From NCBI GenBank assembly GCA_034117945.1, contig JAXEOR010000187.1, positions 1 to 11,898 on the forward strand: a DNA stretch of 11,898 nucleotides, in the 5' to 3' direction. Each line of letters begins with the position of its first letter. The first letter of the stretch is position 1. The notes under the pieces were generated by a model. It worked only from the letters and a program-made list of their open reading frames with translations. It searched no databases and was not told the DNA's origin. This DNA comes from SIG438 sp034117945. GTDB taxonomy: Bacteria > Bacillota > Clostridia > HGM11514. The translations under genes and the position numbers were made by a program. Positions 1-7,825 of this stretch are shown here, piece by piece.

Positions 1-1795
1 GGAGCCCCGCTTTCCCAGCCTGCTGGTGAAGCTGCTTGACCTCTTCCAACAGCTCCTCGCTTTCCCGCTTGGCCTCCAGTACAATTTCTCTGGCCTGCTG
101 TCTTGCCTTTTCCAATACCTGATCCGCTTTGGCAGCGGCAGATTCCTGCTCCTTGCTTACGGTATTGCGGATGAGTCCGATTTCTCTGCGCAGCCGGGCA
201 GCCTCCGCCGCCTCCCGTTCCGCCGCCTTACGGCTTTGCTCCACCTGGTTTAGGATTTCCTCAAACTGAACCGTTTCCTCGCTCAGCCGATCCTTAGCCG
301 CCTCCACAATTTTTTTGCTCAATCCCAGCTTTTCCGAAATGGCAAAGGCGTTGCTCTTGCCCGGAACGCCCATGAGCAAACGGTAGGTGGGCTGCAAGGT
401 TTCCACGTCAAACTCACAGGAGGCATTTTGCACATGAGGGGTAGTCATTGCGTACAGCTTCAGCTCGCTGTAATGAGTGGTAGCCGCCACACGGGCGCCG
501 AAGGATCGCACCGTTTCAATAATAGAAATGGCCAAGGCCGCCCCTTCGGTGGGATCTGTTCCTGCTCCCAGCTCATCAAACAGCACCAGAGAATCTGCAT
601 CCGCCTCCCGGGTGATGGTCACAATATTTTTCATATGGGCCGAAAAGGTGCTCAGACTTTGCTCAATACTTTGCTCGTCCCCAATATCGGCAAAAATTTT
701 CTTACAAACCCGCACCCTGCTTTGCTCCCCTGCCGGAATATGCAGTCCTGCCTGTGCCATGGCAGTCAACAAGCCGATGGTTTTCAGCACCACTGTTTTT
801 CCTCCCGTGTTAGGGCCGGTAATGATCAACGCTCCGTCCCCTAAGGAAATGTCCACCGGCACCACCGTTTTCATATCCAGCAAGGGATGACGAGCCCGCC
901 TCAGCACCGTTTCTCCCTCCAGGCTCAATTCCGGTGCTGTTCCGTCTATTGCCAGACTCATTCTGCCCTTGGCAAAAATAAAATCCAGCTGGGTCAGCAT
1001 GGAATAATCCAGCGAAATCACATCCTGTCTGACCGAAACATCCGCAGTAAATTCCGCCAAAATCCGCTCAATTTCGTCCTTTTCCTTCAGCTCCAGTTCC
1101 CGTATTTTGTTATTTTCATTCACCACCGCCATCGGCTCGATAAACAATGTTGCACCGGAGGCAGAGGTATCGTGAATCATCCCCGGCACCTCCGCCCGGT
1201 ATTCCGATCGAACGGGGATAACGTGCCGCCCCGCCCGCATGGTTACAATCGGATCCTGCAACACTTTCTGATATTTCGCAGAACGAATCATATCGTTTAA
1301 AATACTTTTCACCCGATCTGAGGCAGTTCGCATTTGCCGCCGGATAGCGGCAAGGGCAGGACTGGCACTGTCCGCCACCTCATCCTCACCCAAAAAGCTA
1401 CCGAAAATCCGTTCCTCAAAGGGCTTGTCTCCTGCCAAAGCCTCAAAATAGTCGTTCAAAGAATCATTCTGCTCCCCCTGGGTGGCCGCCACCGTCCGGG
1501 CCGACTGAAGGATTCTCCCGATTTGCAGCAAATCCCCTATCCGCAGAACAGACCCTATCTCCGCCCGGTGCAAGGCACCGCTCACGTCGGTGATTTTATC
1601 GAAGGCCGGAGCGGTACATTTTAACAGTCGGCCAACAGCGTCGGTCGTCTCTCTCTGCAATTCCGCCGCCTGCTCCAGCTCGGTTTCCGGCTTAAGAGAA
1701 AGTGCCGCCCTCCCCGCTGCCTCGCTGACCGCAAATCCGGCCAGCCGTTTGGTGATTTTATCAAATTCTAAAATAGATAATGTTTTGTCATTCAT
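1..1795 (-). CDS. mutS2: MutS2 family DNA-binding ATPase/endonuclease, C-terminus cut off by window edge
   Basis: MutS2 is a MutS-like ATPase of Gram-positive bacteria, linked in published work to suppression of recombination and to rescue of collided ribosomes. The 598 visible codons begin MNDKTLSILEFDKITKRLAG, the usual MutS2 opening. The Walker A motif GPNTGGKT lies at residues 327-334 and Walker B LVLFDE at about 403-408, followed by GAGTDPTEG and the ATTHYSELK switch region. Past about residue 500 the chain becomes a charged coiled coil rich in Glu, Lys and Ala. Family members are near 785 residues, so roughly 190 residues, including the expected C-terminal Smr nuclease domain, lie left of base 1; whether Smr is present cannot be seen. 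The ATG at 1795-1793 has GGGAG seven bases upstream. The gene is divergent from the RodA-like gene. Confidence 0.96.
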   Translation of the reverse strand, partial: MNDKTLSILEFDKITKRLAGFAVSEAAGRAALSLKPETELEQAAELQRETTDAVGRLLKCTAPAFDKITDVSGALHRAEIGSVLRIGDLLQIGRILQSARTVAATQGEQNDSLNDYFEALAGDKPFEERIFGSFLGEDEVADSASPALAAIRRQMRTASDRVKSILNDMIRSAKYQKVLQDPIVTMRAGRHVIPVRSEYRAEVPGMIHDTSASGATLFIEPMAVVNENNKIRELELKEKDEIERILAEFTADVSVRQDVISLDYSMLTQLDFIFAKGRMSLAIDGTAPELSLEGETVLRRARHPLLDMKTVVPVDISLGDGALIITGPNTGGKTVVLKTIGLLTAMAQAGLHIPAGEQSRVRVCKKIFADIGDEQSIEQSLSTFSAHMKNIVTITREADADSLVLFDELGAGTDPTEGAALAISIIETVRSFGARVAATTHYSELKLYAMTTPHVQNASCEFDVETLQPTYRLLMGVPGKSNAFAISEKLGLSKKIVEAAKDRLSEETVQFEEILNQVEQSRKAAEREAAEAARLRREIGLIRNTVSKEQESAAAKADQVLEKARQQAREIVLEAKRESEELLEEVKQLHQQAGKAGL

Positions 1796-1828
1796 AGAAA
1801 AACTCCCGTTTCTTGATTTCTATCTTTT

Positions 1829-1837
1829 ATTATATCA
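1829..1837 (-). promoter_or_regulatory. Extended -10 promoter of mutS2
   Basis: Reading on the minus strand, TGATATAAT is a perfect -10 hexamer (TATAAT, 1834-1829) preceded by the TGn extension. The expected -35 position is a T-rich run without a good TTGACA match, which fits an extended -10 promoter. Transcription should start near 1822, leaving a leader of about 27 bases that carries the GGGAG ribosome site. Inferred from sequence only. Confidence 0.55.
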
Positions 1838-1916
1838 GAAAAATCGGAAAAAAGGAAGAAAGAATATTGAATTTTTTTATATTTTATGATACCATAGAAT
1901 GGAAAGGACGATTTTT

Positions 1917-3002
1917 ATGAAAAACAAACGAAAAAAGGGCGCTGAAAAAACGTCTTTTGATTTATTGCTATTGGTGCTTGTGCTGGCGGTGACCATTTTG
2001 GGAATTGCCATGATCCTAAGCGCAGGAGGTGTTTCCTTTGCCGTGCGCCAAGGGGCGGCCATGGTTGTGGGCATCGGCTGCATGTATCTTATTTTATGTA
2101 TCCCCAACTCCTTTTACCACCGGTTTTGGTGGATCTTTTTTATGCTGAATCTGCTTCTTCTGGGGCTGACTCTTTTTATGGGAATCGGCCGGGAGGAAAC
2201 AGGAGGGCAAAGCTGGCTGGTGTTGGGTCCGGTTCGCTTTCAGCCGGGTGAAATTGTGAAAATTGGCTTTATTATTGCCTTTGCCGCCCATCTGGATCAG
2301 GTGAAAAGCAATATCAACCGGTTTCCTGTTCTTCTCTGCCTGCTGCTGCACGCAGGATGTATCATCGGCCTGATCGCCGCTCAGCCGGACATGGGAACTG
2401 CTCTGGTCTTTCTTTTCATTGCTCTTGCTATGCTGTACGTTGCCGGGCTGAGCTATGGCTGGCTGATTTTGGGAGGCGGTCTGGCCTGCGCCTCACTGCC
2501 TGTTTTATGGATGATGCTAAAGCCCTATCAGCAGGAACGAATTCTCACCTTTTTTGATCCGGAACGGGATCCCTTTGGAGCAGGCTATCAGGTGATCCAA
2601 TCCAAGGCCGCCATCGCCAACGGCGGACGCATCGGCCAAGGGTATCTGCACGGAGCACTGACTCATTCCGACGCACTTCCCGCCAAGCATACCGACTTTC
2701 TGTTTGCTGTATTGGGAGAGGAGCTGGGCTTTTTGGGCTGCCTTTTGGTCATATGCCTTTTGACCACCATCATTCTCCGCTGCTTCCAGACCGCAAAGGC
2801 CTCCAACACCTCCTTCGGCACCATTGTGTGTACAGGGATCGGTGCTATGCTGCTGTTTCACTCCTTTGAAAATATCGGCATGTGCATCGGACTAATGCCC
2901 GTGACCGGGATTCCCCTCCCCTTTTTTAGCTACGGAGGAACCGCCCTGGTGACGGCTCTGATGGGGATCGGAATGGTTATGAATGCCCGATATAAAACGT
3001 AA
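1917..3002 (+). CDS. rodA: RodA/FtsW/SpoVE-family (SEDS) peptidoglycan glycosyltransferase, RodA-like
   Basis: SEDS proteins polymerise lipid II into glycan strands in the cytoplasmic membrane together with a class B penicillin-binding protein. The 361-residue chain is almost wholly hydrophobic (about ten helices). Family marks in order are WLVLGPVRFQPGE at 100-112, QPDMGTAL at 156-163, PYQQERIL..FDPERDPFGAGYQVIQSKAAI at about 203-233, PAKHTDF at 255-261 with the Asp of HTDF (260) matching the essential SEDS aspartate, and GLMPVTGIPLPFFSYGG at 325-341. QPDxGTAL and PFFSYGG favour RodA over FtsW or SpoVE. An in-frame ATG at 1899 would add six residues, but GGAAAGGA (1901-1908) overlaps it and sits eight bases before the ATG at 1917, so 1917 is chosen. 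In a spore former it could serve elongation or sporulation; no partner PBP is adjacent. A possible -10 (TATGAT, 1885-1890) lacks a clear -35. Confidence 0.93.
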   Translation: MKNKRKKGAEKTSFDLLLLVLVLAVTILGIAMILSAGGVSFAVRQGAAMVVGIGCMYLILCIPNSFYHRFWWIFFMLNLLLLGLTLFMGIGREETGGQSWLVLGPVRFQPGEIVKIGFIIAFAAHLDQVKSNINRFPVLLCLLLHAGCIIGLIAAQPDMGTALVFLFIALAMLYVAGLSYGWLILGGGLACASLPVLWMMLKPYQQERILTFFDPERDPFGAGYQVIQSKAAIANGGRIGQGYLHGALTHSDALPAKHTDFLFAVLGEELGFLGCLLVICLLTTIILRCFQTAKASNTSFGTIVCTGIGAMLLFHSFENIGMCIGLMPVTGIPLPFFSYGGTALVTALMGIGMVMNARYKT

Positions 3003-3144
3003 ATAAAATGGTTCCCAAGGTGAATAATACAAGTAGGAAGGCGCCCGCAGCACCTTCCTTTTGCTTTTGTTTGAGCAAGCTGATCCCAAAACTAATTGTA
3101 TGCGCCCCAGTCATTGCAAATAAGACCAAAAGAAACACCTTCAC
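2977..3144 (-). CDS. Small two-helix membrane protein, last gene of ger operon; candidate germinant-receptor D subunit
   Basis: This 55-codon gene is too short for many gene callers. It starts with GTG at 3144-3142, overlapping the gerC stop by four bases (GTGA), with GAGGTG at 3158-3153 placed eight bases upstream inside the gerC coding sequence. The protein starts MKVFLLVLFAMTGAHTISFG, has a charged hinge KQKQKEG at about residues 29-35, a second hydrophobic stretch at about 36-53 and ends HS. This gives two membrane segments and almost no soluble part. Some gerA-type operons of Bacillus carry or adjoin a fourth gene for a small two-segment membrane 'D' protein that modulates receptor function; position, coupling and topology match, although it is somewhat shorter than the roughly 75 residues reported. 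Its last 26 bases overlap the convergent rodA 3' end. That it is a gene is well supported; the D-subunit role is inference. Confidence 0.8.
   Translation of the reverse strand: MKVFLLVLFAMTGAHTISFGISLLKQKQKEGAAGAFLLVLFTLGTILFTFYIGHS
3035..3062 (+). terminator. Possible terminator of the RodA-like gene
   Basis: AGGAAGG (3035-3041) pairs with CCTTCCT (3053-3059) around an 11-base loop and is followed by a short T run (TTTTGCTTTTG). It begins 33 bases after the rodA stop. The same bases encode the KEGAAGAFL region of the small minus-strand protein described at 2977-3144, so the hairpin may be only a by-product of that coding sequence; the stem is short. Confidence 0.4.
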
Positions 3145-4226
3145 CGCTTATTCACCTCTGTTTTTACAATTTGAAACTCAACATGAGTCTGAATCTGAGC
3201 CATGGGAAACTTACGATTCCAATGATAAGCTTCCCATGGGGGAATATTCGAAAAGCAGGCAGCCGCCATTTTGCCAAAGCCCCAAATATCACTGCCGCAT
3301 TGCTGGGTAATGCTCACTGTTTCATTGATATACTCCTCTATTCCCCGGGCAATATCGTCTCTGGATCTGACCGGATGCCCCGGGTTTTCTCCTTCCATCA
3401 GTCCGCCGCGCAGCTTCAGAAAAACCTGAATTTTTGTTTGCCCATCCCGGATTTCCGGCTTTATTTTCACCTTTGGATCCCCGTCTATATCCACCACCAT
3501 ATCCCCGATCGTCATCATTCCTCCGTCAAATTCCTTTCTTACCAGCATGGTACAGGCCGATTGGTATTTATCCAAGATGCCCACCATAGTGCCGTCCTGA
3601 AACAGCGCCGTTCCGTACAACTCGCAGGCCTCCTCTGCGGATTTGCTGTAAACCGCATAGGTTTGACCGTAATCTGATTCCATATCCCGGCAAAATTCCT
3701 CAAAGGTACGAACGGGAAAATAAATATTGTTTCTGGATCGAAACAGCAGCTGCTCCAATTCCTGGGACAGCACCCCGGTGGAGCTTTCGCTAACATATGA
3801 AATATACTCTTCCGCCGTCCCGTCCGTTACCATAACGCCCATGACATTTCTGGTTTCAATATGCTGGCGGATTTCTGTGGCATAATCATGCAGCCCTGCT
3901 CTGGCCACCTTTTCCGAAAACACAATTAGCTTTAGGTGCAGCAAGGAAATCCCGCGGGCAACCTGCAGATGCAGCTGGTTCAATCCCTCATACAGATTGT
4001 CTGCTTCGGTAGTATAGAGCTTGCTTTCGCTTGGCTGCTGCTGTTCCTCTCCGCCGGAGCCGCCGTATACCGGAAGAACCAGCGTCAGCTTCACCTTGCC
4101 TTTCGTTCCTTCATCCACCCCCAGCATAATAGCATACAGTTCATCAGACACCTCGATTTGATCATAGCAGCCCGAAAGCAGCAGCGTGATACCCACCATC
4201 ATCAAACAGAGCAAACGCTTACTCAT
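3141..4226 (-). CDS. gerAC: Ger(x)C family spore germination lipoprotein
   Basis: The C subunit of a GerA-type germinant receptor is a lipoprotein anchored on the outer face of the spore inner membrane. The 361-residue product has a lipoprotein signal: basic MSKR, a hydrophobic core at 5-17, and lipobox LLSG followed by Cys20. YDQIEVSDELYAIMLGVD just after the cysteine is the conserved start of the mature GerC family, and length and layout fit the family (usually 350-400 residues). A short Gly/Gln-rich stretch at about residues 55-66 (GGSGGEEQQQPSES) interrupts an early beta strand region and may be a loop. The ATG at 4226 lies inside the end of the B gene (8-base overlap, ATGAGTAA) with GAAGGTG upstream. 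It is translationally coupled to the small gene behind it. The symbol is a class label; the germinant is unknown. Confidence 0.94.
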   Translation of the reverse strand: MSKRLLCLMMVGITLLLSGCYDQIEVSDELYAIMLGVDEGTKGKVKLTLVLPVYGGSGGEEQQQPSESKLYTTEADNLYEGLNQLHLQVARGISLLHLKLIVFSEKVARAGLHDYATEIRQHIETRNVMGVMVTDGTAEEYISYVSESSTGVLSQELEQLLFRSRNNIYFPVRTFEEFCRDMESDYGQTYAVYSKSAEEACELYGTALFQDGTMVGILDKYQSACTMLVRKEFDGGMMTIGDMVVDIDGDPKVKIKPEIRDGQTKIQVFLKLRGGLMEGENPGHPVRSRDDIARGIEEYINETVSITQQCGSDIWGFGKMAAACFSNIPPWEAYHWNRKFPMAQIQTHVEFQIVKTEVNKR

Positions 4227-5313
4227 GATGCAGCACCTTCTTTCGCATCACACCGACGACCCACACAAAAAAGCACAGCACAAACAAGGCTCCTCCGCTG
4301 TAGCGAAACAAATAGCTTGCAGCTCGGCCATAGCCCTCCGTTTGCAGCTGACTGACTGTGGTTAAGGAAAAAATCATCAGCAAGGTGGGAAGCATCAGCT
4401 CCCGTTCCTCTTGGATCTTGAAAATTCGACCGTAAAGAAAAACAGTTAGGTAAAACCAAATGCATACCCCCACCGTTGCAGCCATTACCATGACCAAAAA
4501 AAATACAGACTCCATTCTTTGAAACAGTTGATTAAAATACACATTTTGTACAATTTCAACCAGTCCCACCGTTTTTCCCTGAGAGGAACGATAACCAAAG
4601 GTCATTAAATAACCTACTGAACAAAGCAGTATTGCTCCCCCGCACCACAGCATCCCCTTAAGTACGGAGCGTTTCATCAGCATCAAATCACCGGTATGAC
4701 GAATCAGCATCATAACCAAAATCAAATCCACATAAACAGAAACTCCCGCCCCGACCACAATTCCCGTCCGAAGGGGCTGATATCCCCCCACCGGAAACAG
4801 CATTCTGAAATCATATTGTCTGCTGCCGATGGCCAGAGCGGCTGCAATGGCAATCAAAACCGGCGCCAAAAACAAAACTGCCGTTTGCGCAACGCCGTAC
4901 AGCCCATATCGGCTGATCAGCCATGCCACAAACAAAAAACCCGCTGAAAAAATCAAAAAAGGCGTTCTGGGGAAGTTGTAAACCTTAATCAGCTGCACCG
5001 CTTCTCCCAACAAATCCGCTGTGTAGACCACAAAGTAAAGATAAAACAGCAGTCCCAGAATGATTCCGAAAAATTTACCTAGAGCCGACTGAAAAATTTC
5101 CATAAGATCCTGTCCCGGATAAAGGGACATCAAATGGGTCAGCAAACAAACAAAACCAATGCTGATCAGCCATGCTCCGATCTGGGCATACCACACAGCG
5201 CTGCCTGCCGCGGCAACTGCGTCCGGCAGTAATGAAAAAAACAATTTCGGCAGAATCGCCATTCCCAGCAAAGCCATCAGCTCCTTGCTACCCAGCCGAA
5301 CACAATCCTTCAT
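4219..5313 (-). CDS. gerAB: GerAB/endospore germination permease
   Basis: The B subunit of a GerA-type receptor belongs to the amino acid/polyamine/organocation transporter superfamily and is thought to bind the germinant within the membrane. From the chosen ATG the protein has 364 residues, the usual length, with about ten membrane segments. The start MKDCVRLGSKELMALLGMAI matches the family pattern in which a short polar head leads into helix 1. A longer in-frame TTG start at 5355 would add 14 polar residues (KFLPEQGGGRESK), but its AAGGA directly abuts the codon, whereas AAGGGAGAG lies just before the ATG at 5313-5311, so the shorter form is preferred. It follows the A gene after an 88-base gap with an inverted repeat and overlaps the C gene by eight bases. 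Confidence 0.95.
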   Translation of the reverse strand: MKDCVRLGSKELMALLGMAILPKLFFSLLPDAVAAAGSAVWYAQIGAWLISIGFVCLLTHLMSLYPGQDLMEIFQSALGKFFGIILGLLFYLYFVVYTADLLGEAVQLIKVYNFPRTPFLIFSAGFLFVAWLISRYGLYGVAQTAVLFLAPVLIAIAAALAIGSRQYDFRMLFPVGGYQPLRTGIVVGAGVSVYVDLILVMMLIRHTGDLMLMKRSVLKGMLWCGGAILLCSVGYLMTFGYRSSQGKTVGLVEIVQNVYFNQLFQRMESVFFLVMVMAATVGVCIWFYLTVFLYGRIFKIQEERELMLPTLLMIFSLTTVSQLQTEGYGRAASYLFRYSGGALFVLCFFVWVVGVMRKKVLHHE

Positions 5314-5361
5314 CTTACTCTCCCTTCCGCCGCCCTGCTCCGGCAAAAATTTCAATCCTTC

Positions 5362-5394
5362 TCTCTTATCCTCAGGGTCGAAAATGATAAGAGA
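5362..5394 (-). repeat. Inverted repeat (RNA hairpin) between gerA-type A and B genes
   Basis: TCTCTTATC (5362-5370) and GATAAGAGA (5386-5394) form a perfect 9-bp inverted repeat around a 15-base loop, inside the transcribed gap between the A and B subunit genes. No T run follows on the minus strand, so it is unlikely to be a full terminator. It may be an mRNA stabiliser or processing site that sets the ratio of A to B subunits; that role is inference. Confidence 0.5.
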
Positions 5395-5401
5395 CCTAAC
5401 A

Positions 5402-7015
5402 TCAATCCTGTTTTTCCCGGCTTTTTCTTCCTAAAATCCAGCGACGGGAAATATGAGGCTGATTCCTCCTGCGGGCAGGATTCACCTCATCCGGTCGAAA
5501 TTCCTTTTTCCAGGGAGGGGGTGCATAAACAAAAAAGGAATGAGATTTTGTTTTGGGAGACAGAGGACTGAATTCCCCTACGCCAAAATTTTTCTGAGCA
5601 CAGGTAAGTCCGACAGCCGCTACAATTCCTAAGCCCATTCCTACAAATCCAAAGCATCCGGCCAGAAAAATGAGAAGCACCCGGATCATCCGAATTCCAA
5701 AGGAAAAAGAAAAATCAGGAATGGCAAAGCTGGAAATTCCCGTCATGGCAATTACAATAATTGTCAAAGGACTGATCAGATTGGCCGATACTGCCGCCTG
5801 GCCTAAAATCAAACCGCCTACAATCCCGATGGTTCCGCCGATCACACCGGGCACTCTGATTCCTGCCTCCCGAATCAGTTCAAATGCGAACTCCATCAGC
5901 AGCATCTCCACCATAGCGGGCAAAGGAACATTTTCCTGGGTTTTGGCAATAGCGATCAAAAGCTCGGTGGGAATCATTCCTCTGTGAAAATTAACAATTG
6001 CCACAAAAAAGCCTGGTAAAAGAGCAGATGCGGAAACAGCCAATGCCCTTGTAAACCGGGTGACGGTTGCATATTGCCAGCGCATTTGGGCATCCTCCGG
6101 GGATTTGATCAGGTTCACAATCCCTACAGGCATTACCAAGGCTTCCGGCGTTCCCTCTACCAGCACTGCCACCCGCCCCTGGCATAAATGAAGGGCTACC
6201 GCATCCGGGCGCTCTGTGGCCAGCAGATTGGGCAGCAGCCGGAAAGGGCCGTCCTCTATCATCTGCTCCACCATGCCCGAACCGTATAAAAAATCACTGT
6301 TCAGACTGCTGATCCTCTTTTTGACTTCATCCACCAGGGCTGGATTGGTCAGTCCCTTCAGGTACATCACCGCACAAGGGTTTCTGTTAATGGTTCCAAT
6401 CTGAATAAATTCCGTTATCAGGTCAGGACTGCGGACAATTCTTCTGATCAACGTGGTATTGGTGCGAATGCTTTCGGCAAAGGCCTCTTGGGAACCCTTA
6501 ATACTGCTTTCGTTTTCCGCTTTCCCAACACTGCGCTTATCAAACCCCTTGGTTTCGCAAACATAAACCTGATCCACTCCATCCACAAATACAGCCGTAT
6601 CACCGATTAAAATTCCCTCTTCTGCCACCGCCAGACGGCTGCTTTGCTGCATGGAATTGATTTGAATGGCATCTCCGAGCTGCTTTTTCAGATTACGCCC
6701 GGAAAACTCACCAAGCATCAAGGGCTTTAAAATAAACTCGTTCACCGTAGCTGACTTGACCATCCCGTCAATGTGAACCAAAAAGGCTTTTACGCCGTTT
6801 TTTAATGTAAATTCCCGCAGCACCATATCATTGTTTTCAGGAATGGAAAAACGGTTTTTCATCCACGTCAGGTTTTTTTCATACCTGGCCGATACCCTTC
6901 CGTCTCCTTGGGGCGCCTTGGGCAGATCATCCGGATACAAGGGCAGTGTAAAGGATTCCTGTTTTGCAGTGTTCTGATAGAGAAAAAATTTTTTTAAGGA
7001 AGAAAGAAAACGCAA
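5402..7015 (-). CDS. gerAA: GerA family germinant receptor A subunit (probable TTG start)
   Basis: The A subunit of a GerA-type receptor spans the spore inner membrane and, with B and C, converts germinant binding into ion release. With the preferred start the protein has 537 residues: a large soluble N-terminal domain to about residue 315, then hydrophobic segments near 321-343, 390-410, 413-430 and 441-467, then a basic tail. Family marks include RSPDLITEF, NVPLPAMVEMLLMEFAFELIREAGIRVP and GIVGGLILGQAAVSAN (397-412). An in-frame ATG at 7090 would add 25 residues but has only a weak ribosome site, and the added stretch does not look like family sequence. AAAGGAGAG (about 7030-7022) followed by TTG at 7015-7013 gives MRFLSSLKKFFLYQN, the kind of basic-hydrophobic opening typical of the family. 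It is first in the operon A-B-C-small protein. No convincing forespore sigma-G promoter was seen upstream. Confidence 0.95.
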   Translation of the reverse strand: MRFLSSLKKFFLYQNTAKQESFTLPLYPDDLPKAPQGDGRVSARYEKNLTWMKNRFSIPENNDMVLREFTLKNGVKAFLVHIDGMVKSATVNEFILKPLMLGEFSGRNLKKQLGDAIQINSMQQSSRLAVAEEGILIGDTAVFVDGVDQVYVCETKGFDKRSVGKAENESSIKGSQEAFAESIRTNTTLIRRIVRSPDLITEFIQIGTINRNPCAVMYLKGLTNPALVDEVKKRISSLNSDFLYGSGMVEQMIEDGPFRLLPNLLATERPDAVALHLCQGRVAVLVEGTPEALVMPVGIVNLIKSPEDAQMRWQYATVTRFTRALAVSASALLPGFFVAIVNFHRGMIPTELLIAIAKTQENVPLPAMVEMLLMEFAFELIREAGIRVPGVIGGTIGIVGGLILGQAAVSANLISPLTIIVIAMTGISSFAIPDFSFSFGIRMIRVLLIFLAGCFGFVGMGLGIVAAVGLTCAQKNFGVGEFSPLSPKTKSHSFFVYAPPPWKKEFRPDEVNPARRRNQPHISRRWILGRKSREKQD

Positions 7016-7106
7016 TCCAATCTCTCCTTTCAGAGAAGCTCTTACAGTATTGTCCTCCAAATTCCTCATTTTTATCCAAAAAAGCTGCATAAAATTCTCT
7101 CTGCTC

Positions 7107-7134
7107 TTGACTTTTTTTCATTTTGTGATATGAT
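7107..7134 (+). promoter_or_regulatory. Sigma-A-like promoter of the phosphoribosyltransferase gene
   Basis: TTGACT (7107-7112) and TATGAT (7129-7134), separated by 16 bases, each match five of six consensus bases. Transcription would begin near 7141, about 17 bases before the ribosome site. The element lies in the leader region of the divergent germination operon. Confidence 0.6.
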
Positions 7135-7172
7135 TAAATTACAGATGATTTGCACTTGAAAGGATGAGTATC

Positions 7173-7736
7173 ATGAAAAAAACCTATCACATTTCCATTG
7201 CCGGTCTGGAGCGGGATTTACCGCTGTGCCCCATCAGTGATTCCCTGTCCATCGGGGCATTTATTATGTTTGGAGATGTAGAAATGACAAAGGTATGTGC
7301 TAAAGAGTTGCTGCGGCTGGCGCCTCCCCACGATATTATGATTACGGCAGAAACCAAGGGGATTCCGTTGCTGTATGAAATGGCAAGGCAGGAAAATGCG
7401 CCGGATTATGTTCTTGCCCGCAAGGCTCCCAAGCTGTACATGGAGGACATTGTTACCACAAAGGTTGACTCCATCACAACCGCCAACCAGCAAACCCTTT
7501 GCATTGGCCGGCGGGAAGCGGAGGCTATGAAGGGAAAGCGGGTGCTGATTGTGGATGATGTGGTCAGCACGGGAGAATCTTTAGCGGCAATTGAAACGCT
7601 GGTGAATCAGGTAGGGGGAAACATTGTCGGAAAAATGGCGGTGCTGGCAGAGGGAGACGCCGTTCATCGGAAGGATCTGATCTATCTGCAAAAGCTGCCC
7701 CTCTTTCATCCGGACGGAAGGGCAATTGAGGCATAG
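7173..7736 (+). CDS. Type I phosphoribosyltransferase, adenine-PRT-like
   Basis: Type I phosphoribosyltransferases join a base to PRPP, mostly in purine salvage. The 187-residue protein carries the PRPP-binding loop VLIVDDVVSTGES at 124-136 (two acidic residues then the S-T-G phosphate loop) in a Rossmann-like fold. The N-terminal block with AGLERDLPLCPISD and the ITAETKGIPLLYEMAR segment recall a Clostridia subgroup usually annotated as adenine phosphoribosyltransferase or just phosphoribosyltransferase; it is not clearly classical Apt, so no symbol is given. An ATG at 7164 is overlapped by the ribosome site AAAGGA (7159-7164), which is correctly spaced (eight bases) for the ATG at 7173, so the latter is chosen. 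It is a single-gene unit between its own promoter and the terminator at 7757-7790. The base used cannot be told from sequence. Confidence 0.88.
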   Translation: MKKTYHISIAGLERDLPLCPISDSLSIGAFIMFGDVEMTKVCAKELLRLAPPHDIMITAETKGIPLLYEMARQENAPDYVLARKAPKLYMEDIVTTKVDSITTANQQTLCIGRREAEAMKGKRVLIVDDVVSTGESLAAIETLVNQVGGNIVGKMAVLAEGDAVHRKDLIYLQKLPLFHPDGRAIEA

Positions 7737-7756
7737 CCAAAATAAACAGATCACAA

Positions 7757-7790
7757 AAAAGGGAGCAGACAAATCAGTCTGTTCCCTTTT
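7757..7790. terminator. Bidirectional rho-independent terminator between convergent genes
   Basis: AAAAGGGAGCAGAC (7757-7770) pairs with GTCTGTTCCCTTTT (7777-7790) over 14 positions with a single G-T pair, closing a six-base loop. On the plus strand TTTT closes the stem after the phosphoribosyltransferase; on the minus strand a run of six T follows, terminating the sugar operon. It sits midway between the two stop codons. Confidence 0.88.
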
Positions 7791-7825
7791 CATTTCTGAT
7801 CACAATCAATGCAATCCTACACTGC

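Noticed and set aside
428..1889. Several plus-strand frames of 96-138 codons opposite mutS2
   Set aside because: They are antisense shadows of an unmistakable MutS2 coding sequence, overlap one another, lack ribosome sites and give compositionally odd proteins.
1867..1895. Promoter TTGAAT-N17-TACCAT before the RodA-like gene
   Set aside because: Both boxes match poorly, and the predicted start would fall inside the ribosome site.
7031..7090. Forespore sigma-G promoter before the receptor A gene (GGATAA ... AATACTG)
   Set aside because: The -10-like box matches only in part and the spacing is about three bases too long; not claimed.
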